From Psychromonas sp. SA13A (GTDB lineage Bacteria; Pseudomonadota; Gammaproteobacteria; Enterobacterales; Psychromonadaceae), in assembly GCF_011378715.1 (NCBI RefSeq), contig NZ_WTKU01000031.1, forward strand, positions 1 through 39,334: a stretch of 39,334 nucleotides of DNA, in the 5' to 3' direction. The number at the start of each line of letters is the position of its first letter. Within the stretch, counting starts at the first letter, position 1. Below, in pieces: positions 35,424 to 39,334 of the stretch. The notes beneath the pieces are model-generated. The model saw nothing but the letters and a program-made list of their open reading frames with translations. It did no database searches and had not been told where the DNA came from. Made by a program: the position numbers and the translations under genes.

Positions 35424-37214
35424 ATGCGCACTATGTATTGTGGTGAAGTGACCGAGGAAAACATTGGTCAAGAAGTTGAGTTAGTAGGTTGGGTAAACAA
35501 GCAGCGCGATTTAGGTGGTGTAACATTCCTAGATATTCGTGACCGTGAAGGTATTGTACAAGTTTTCTTTGATGGCGATACGCCAGAAGCAACGGCAATC
35601 GCTGCTACTGCACGTAATGAATTTTGTGTACAAATGAAAGGCCAGGTGCGTGCTCGTCCTGAAGGTCAAATAAATAAAGACATGACAACGGGTGGCATTG
35701 AAATTCGTGGTCTTGAACTAGAAATATTAAATCGCTCTGAGCCATCTCCACTTGATAGCAATCAAAAGAACTCTGAAGAACAACGTTTACGTTACCGTTA
35801 TTTAGATTTACGTCGCCCTGAAATGGCTGAGCGTATGGTATTCCGTTCTAAAGTAAGTAGCTTTGTGCGTCGTTTCTTAGATGATAATGGTTTCTTAGAT
35901 GTTGAAACACCTATTCTAACTAAAGCAACACCAGAAGGTGCGCGTGACTATTTAGTACCAAGCCGTACACATAAAGGTCAATTTTTTGCATTACCACAAT
36001 CTCCTCAGTTATTTAAACAACTGTTAATGATGTCTGGTATGGATAAATACTACCAAATCGTTAAATGTTTCCGTGATGAAGATTTACGTGCTGACCGTCA
36101 GCCTGAATTTACACAAATAGATATCGAAACTTCTTTCATGACTGGCGATCAAGTGATGGCTAAAACGGAAGAGATGATCGTTAAGCTTTTTGAAAAAATG
36201 CTAGATGTTGATTTAGGCGCATTCCCTAAAATGACCTATGCAGAAGCAATGCGTCGTTTTGGTAGTGATAAACCAGATCTACGTATCGATTTTGAATTAG
36301 TTGATGTTGCAGATTTATTAAAAGACGTTGAATTCAACGTATTCTCAGGTCCAGCTAATGATGCCGATAGCCGAGTAGCTGTTATCTGTGTACCTGGCGG
36401 CGCAAAACTGTCTCGTAAAAATATCGACGAATACGGTAAATTTGTGACTATCTACGGTGCTAAAGGGTTAGCATGGATGAAAGTCAACGAAGCGGCGAAA
36501 GGGCTTGAAGGTGTTCAATCACCAATCGCTAAATTCTTAAACGAAGAAATCGTAGCAGAGTTACTTAAACGTACTAACGCACAAGATGGCGATATCATTA
36601 TGTTTGGCGCAGACAAAGCAAATATTGTGGCTGAAGCAATTGGTGCATTACGTCTTAAAGTAGCTGAAGATCTTGGTTTAATTAAAGATGAGTGGAAACC
36701 ACTTTGGGTTATCGAATTCCCAATGTTTGAACCACTTGAAGACGGTGCATTAACACCATTACATCACCCATTCACTGCTCCAATGAATATGACGGCAGAA
36801 GAATTAGAAGCTAGCCCAGTAGGCGCGATTTCTAATGCTTACGACATGGTATTAAATGGTTGTGAGTTAGGCGGTGGTTCTGTTCGTATCCACAAACAAG
36901 ATATGCAAGCAGCTATCTTCCGTATCCTAAATATCTCTGATGAAGAAGCACAGGATAAATTTGGTTTCCTATTAGAGGCATTACAATTTGGTGCTCCACC
37001 ACATGCTGGTTTAGCATTTGGTTTAGACCGTTTAGTAATGTTAATGACAGGTACTAGCTCAATTCGTGAAGTGATTGCATTCCCGAAAACAGCGTCTGCG
37101 GCATGTCCATTAACTAATGCACCGAGTTTTGCTAATCCAGCAGCGCTTGCAGAGTTGAATATTGCTGTTGTTAAAGAAGCTAAAGTTGAGAAAGAAGAAT
37201 CTAAAGAAGGTTAA
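35424..37214 (+). CDS. aspS: Aspartyl-tRNA synthetase
   Basis: A class II synthetase of the bacterial AspRS type, 596 aa (E. coli 590). Order of parts: N-terminal OB fold with [20 protein letters not shown], catalytic domain with the YLDLRRPEM block, motif 2 [16 protein letters not shown] from about residue 216, a GAD insertion domain (about 285-420), and motif 3 [12 protein letters not shown] from about residue 529. Start ATG 35424 fits AGGAA a few bases upstream and the family N terminus MRTMYCGE; the frame is open 60 bases further upstream but that lead is non-conserved. The last ~17 residues are Lys/Glu-rich. A terminator follows. Confidence 0.97.
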   Translation: MRTMYCGEVTEENIGQEVELVGWVNKQRDLGGVTFLDIRDREGIVQVFFDGDTPEATAIAATARNEFCVQMKGQVRARPEGQINKDMTTGGIEIRGLELEILNRSEPSPLDSNQKNSEEQRLRYRYLDLRRPEMAERMVFRSKVSSFVRRFLDDNGFLDVETPILTKATPEGARDYLVPSRTHKGQFFALPQSPQLFKQLLMMSGMDKYYQIVKCFRDEDLRADRQPEFTQIDIETSFMTGDQVMAKTEEMIVKLFEKMLDVDLGAFPKMTYAEAMRRFGSDKPDLRIDFELVDVADLLKDVEFNVFSGPANDADSRVAVICVPGGAKLSRKNIDEYGKFVTIYGAKGLAWMKVNEAAKGLEGVQSPIAKFLNEEIVAELLKRTNAQDGDIIMFGADKANIVAEAIGALRLKVAEDLGLIKDEWKPLWVIEFPMFEPLEDGALTPLHHPFTAPMNMTAEELEASPVGAISNAYDMVLNGCELGGGSVRIHKQDMQAAIFRILNISDEEAQDKFGFLLEALQFGAPPHAGLAFGLDRLVMLMTGTSSIREVIAFPKTASAACPLTNAPSFANPAALAELNIAVVKEAKVEKEESKEG

Positions 37215-37247
37215 TCTTCTTTGATTTAGTTTTCTCTTTATAGAAAG

Positions 37248-37290
37248 GGAGGTGATGTTGCTAGTGATAGTGATGTTATCTCCTTTTTTT
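37248..37290 (+). terminator. Terminator of aspS
   Basis: GGAGGTGA pairs with TTATCTCC (two G-T pairs) across a 20-base loop, followed by seven T. A smaller hairpin AAAGAAG/CTTCTTT overlaps the stop codon at 37203-37221. Confidence 0.85.
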
Positions 37291-37618
37291 ATGTTTTTTT
37301 GGGGATGGGGGTGTGTTGGTTCGTCTGCGCTCATCCGGGCTATTTGATGTTTATTCGCAGTGGTTTCGCCCTGTCGGCGACTTTACTTTCTTTTGGTTAG
37401 AAGATACCTATACCTACAAAGAACTCAAAGAAACAGGTGGATTAACTTACATCATTCTTTGTAAGCTAATGCAGGGAAAAGAAAACGTGTTTTATCAAAT
37501 ATTTATTTCGGTCGATAGATTATTATTTTTGTGAGGGCCTCTGAGTTTTTACAAGTGAAATTTAATCCTTATTCAGGGGCAGAACTATAGCTGTAATGGA
37601 AATACATTCATGAAGTCT

Positions 37619-37657
37619 AAATATTGGATGTACAGATTGTGTGTATATCCAATATTT
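37619..37657. terminator. Hairpin beyond the sulfotransferase stop
   Basis: AAATATTGGAT pairs with ATCCAATATTT (11-bp perfect stem, 17-base loop), 21 bp beyond the leftward gene's stop codon. The T run is modest, best on the plus strand. Confidence 0.6.
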
Positions 37658-37677
37658 TTACAAAATTAAGTGTGGGA

Positions 37678-38706
37678 TTAATCAGCAAGCATGTTGGAAC
37701 CAACAATATTACATATTGTATCAAAAGCTTCGCTATTATTTTTAATAACAGCTCTTACAATATTTTGCTCTTCTTCTGATAGATTTTTTCGCCATTTATC
37801 TGCAGAAGCCTTATTGAGTTGTTCAGGTAATGCTTCTAATTCAGGTGCTTCATATCCAGAAAAAGTAAGTATTTTGCTAACAACACCCTTGGTATCATCC
37901 ACTAAATCATTATAAGCAATAGTCATCCAACGTGAGCTTTCTAATTCTTTAAGTTGATTTATTGCATTTAAATTAAGAGTTATCCAGGATTCTGGAATTC
38001 TGTGAAACCCATCGCCAGGGTAATAGCGGGTTTTATCTGGGTGTGATTTTGAAAATTCACTAAATTTCTGATGGCTAAATACTTTTCCTGGCTCTTTTAA
38101 TGATTTGTTTTTTAAATTAACAATTACTTTTTTTACCATTGACTTCACTTTAACTAAAATACTAGGCTCTGTTATCTGATTTTCTTTGTGGTCACATTGA
38201 ATATAACTCCAACATGGAAGATTAGTATCTGGCCAATAATGGACAAAAGGCAGAGAGTCTTCATCACCTTTATATGCATGATTAAATCCTACTTTTTCAC
38301 TAGCAACTACACCCATAATATCACGTACTATTAAAATAAATTTTGCATCAGGTAAGGTGTTTGCAACATAACTAATTTTATTCAATAAATGAGGGTTTTT
38401 TGTGATTATACCTCCTTGTGCATGGCGTAAAGATACATAGTTTTGAATTTCTTTTTTGGAGGCCGTATTTATATCATCTTTCGTCGCGCATTCACAAAGA
38501 CTTCCTGTTCTTCGAGACCCGATTGTTAAACCAAAAGCTTGCCAAAAATTACGACATTCAAAATCATCGTCAGAAGTTAAATCTATAGCTTCTGGACATG
38601 CTTTCATAACCATATCATGAGATATTGTAGTTCCTGAACGAGTAATGCCGATAATAAATAGTGGTGACTTTTTACTTTCCATATAAATATAAAACCTCTT
38701 TTTCAT
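37678..38706 (-). CDS. PAPS-dependent sulfotransferase-family protein
   Basis: A soluble sulfotransferase-fold protein of about 342 aa. The 5'-phosphosulfate loop is FIIGITRSGTTISHD (residues ~17-31), and the 3'-phosphate site is FILIVRDIMGVVASEKVG, with the Arg and Ser expected there. The middle and C-terminal parts are not recognisable beyond the domain. Two starts are possible: 38706 (no ribosome site) or ATG 38682 (GAGG about 12 bases upstream). It lies between aspS and an IS30 element, is AT-rich and stands alone, which fits acquisition by transfer. Acceptor is unknown, perhaps an envelope sugar. Confidence 0.85.
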   Translation of the reverse strand: MKKRFYIYMESKKSPLFIIGITRSGTTISHDMVMKACPEAIDLTSDDDFECRNFWQAFGLTIGSRRTGSLCECATKDDINTASKKEIQNYVSLRHAQGGIITKNPHLLNKISYVANTLPDAKFILIVRDIMGVVASEKVGFNHAYKGDEDSLPFVHYWPDTNLPCWSYIQCDHKENQITEPSILVKVKSMVKKVIVNLKNKSLKEPGKVFSHQKFSEFSKSHPDKTRYYPGDGFHRIPESWITLNLNAINQLKELESSRWMTIAYNDLVDDTKGVVSKILTFSGYEAPELEALPEQLNKASADKWRKNLSEEEQNIVRAVIKNNSEAFDTICNIVGSNMLAD

Positions 38707-38945
38707 GCAAATATCAAAATAGAATAAATTTATAATTTAACTTAATATAAACGTCGTTTTATTCAAATTATACCTGATTAAAAATTCGTAATGGAATAAT
38801 AACAATAAAATCAATTAATATTTATTTGTAACCACTCATAGGGAGCAAACTTGGATTCAGATTATAAGTGCATAACTTGAATTGGTAGAAAAAGCGGCCA
38901 GCTGAATATATGCTTATCGCTTTTTCTCCGGCAAGAGATGCAACA
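38707..38945. other. Intergenic region with the presumed IS30 left end
   Basis: AT-rich up to about 38830, then a GC-richer stretch containing AACTTGAATTGGTAGAAAAA before the transposase start. The change in composition suggests the left end of the IS30-family element lies near 38830-38900. No gene is seen. Confidence 0.4.
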
Positions 38946-39334
38946 ATGAAAACATATAAACAACTGACCTATGGGCTAAGATGCCAGATTTATGCTTTAA
39001 AGAAAATAGGTCTGAGTCAAAATAAAATTGCGCAACAGTTAAAAGTCAGTCAATCAACTATCAGTAGAGAGCTTTCTCGTAATACAGGTAAGCGAGGATA
39101 TCGCATTAAACAAGCCCAATCGTTTGCACATCATCGTCGATTACATTCTCGTAAAGCAATTAAAATGACGAGTAGCCTCATTGCATTAATTAACTCAAAG
39201 ATTCGACTCGAATGGAGTCCCGAGCAAATATCAGGATGGTTGCGAGAAGAACACAAAGTGCGGATTAGCCATGAAACGATTTATCTTTATATTTGGTCTG
39301 ATAAGAAACGTGGAGGTCAGTTATTTCAATACCT
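38946..39334 (+). CDS. IS30-family transposase, 5' part, runs off the window
   Basis: An open frame from ATG 38946 continues to the last base (129 codons seen). The N-terminal HTH_38/HTH block reads MKTYKQLTYGLRCQIYALKK, then IGLSQNKIAQQLKVSQSTIS and RELSRNTGKRGYRI. Further on are EWSPEQISGWLREEH and ISHETIYLYIWSDKKRGG, diagnostic for the IS30 family before its DDE domain. The catalytic part lies beyond the window. The left inverted repeat should lie in about 38830-38900, but I cannot fix it without the other end. No strong ribosome site is seen. Confidence 0.92.
   Translation, partial: MKTYKQLTYGLRCQIYALKKIGLSQNKIAQQLKVSQSTISRELSRNTGKRGYRIKQAQSFAHHRRLHSRKAIKMTSSLIALINSKIRLEWSPEQISGWLREEHKVRISHETIYLYIWSDKKRGGQLFQY

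Larger units (their letters stand above)
37215..37677. other. Intergenic region with a widespread conserved sequence block
   Basis: Between aspS and the sulfotransferase lies a 74-codon open frame (37313-37534) encoding FDVYSQWFRPVGDFTFFW. It has no usable ribosome site. From memory, very similar strings (FDVDSQ-FRPxGxFTFF) occur as short hypothetical ORFs and intergenic DNA in many Gammaproteobacteria, so I treat it as a dispersed sequence, not a proven gene. A hairpin lies at 37619-37657. Confidence 0.5.

Noticed and set aside
37313..37534. Real coding gene for a 73-residue protein downstream of aspS
   Set aside because: It lacks a ribosome site, starts with a non-ATG codon in a terminator region, and similar strings are, as I recall, common as non-coding repeats; kept only as a sequence block.

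Overview
The window is about 39 kb of AT-rich DNA carrying mostly chromosomal genes of a Gammaproteobacterium. The gene content (aspS, cmoA, cmoB, a NudL-type Nudix gene, a SatP homologue, a HisP-type ABC importer, a TIGR02450-type small protein, many c-type haems and c-di-GMP enzymes) fits a marine, probably cold-adapted member of the Psychromonas/Moritella/Shewanella neighbourhood. That placement is an inference from gene content and base composition, not from a marker gene. Both edges are insertion sequences: a complete IS3-family element on the left (1-1229) and the start of an IS30-family transposase that runs off the right end (38946-39334).

Layout. 1-1518: the IS3-family element sits inside an Aer-like PAS sensor gene and leaves only its first ~95 codons in view. 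1874-3844: a LysR regulator and a short-chain dehydrogenase. 4361-8454: a three-gene operon for a periplasmic molybdenum hydroxylase (tri-haem cytochrome c, 2Fe-2S subunit, Tat-exported molybdopterin subunit). It converges on a pair of cofactor-maturation genes on the other strand (MocA-like 8539-9231, XdhC-like 9358-10359). 10634-12192: an acyl-CoA thioesterase and a SatP acetate/succinate transporter. 12483-15715: an amino-acid ABC importer (ATPase, binding protein, two permeases) with a strong terminator between binding protein and permeases. 16011-22352: a small Trp-rich protein apparently lacking a normal start codon, an ABC exporter, an adenine deaminase, and an AsnC/EamA/aminotransferase module. 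22496-29609: envelope and signalling genes (DUF3943 outer-membrane protein, acyltransferase-3, outer-membrane barrel, secreted Cys-containing protein, GGDEF-EAL enzyme). 29784-37214: CPA1 antiporter with a regulatory tail, NudL, cmoB, cmoA, and divergent aspS. 37215-39334: accessory-looking end with a PAPS-type sulfotransferase and the IS30 transposase.

How they work together. The Mo-hydroxylase genes and the MocA/XdhC pair form one functional unit: synthesis of the cytidylated cofactor, its insertion, and electron transfer from substrate through 2Fe-2S to cytochrome c. CmoA makes carboxy-S-adenosylmethionine, which CmoB uses on tRNA wobble uridines; aspS is their divergent neighbour. The best candidate for a poorly described system is 25680-29609, where an outer-membrane barrel, a small exported protein with a CRSPEC motif, and an inner-membrane protein with a large periplasmic loop plus GGDEF and EAL domains lie in a row. 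Its topology recalls YfiB/YfiR/YfiN, but with different proteins. Many intergenic gaps carry short tandem repeats (7, 8, 11, 13 and 15 bp units). No tRNA, rRNA or CRISPR array was seen.
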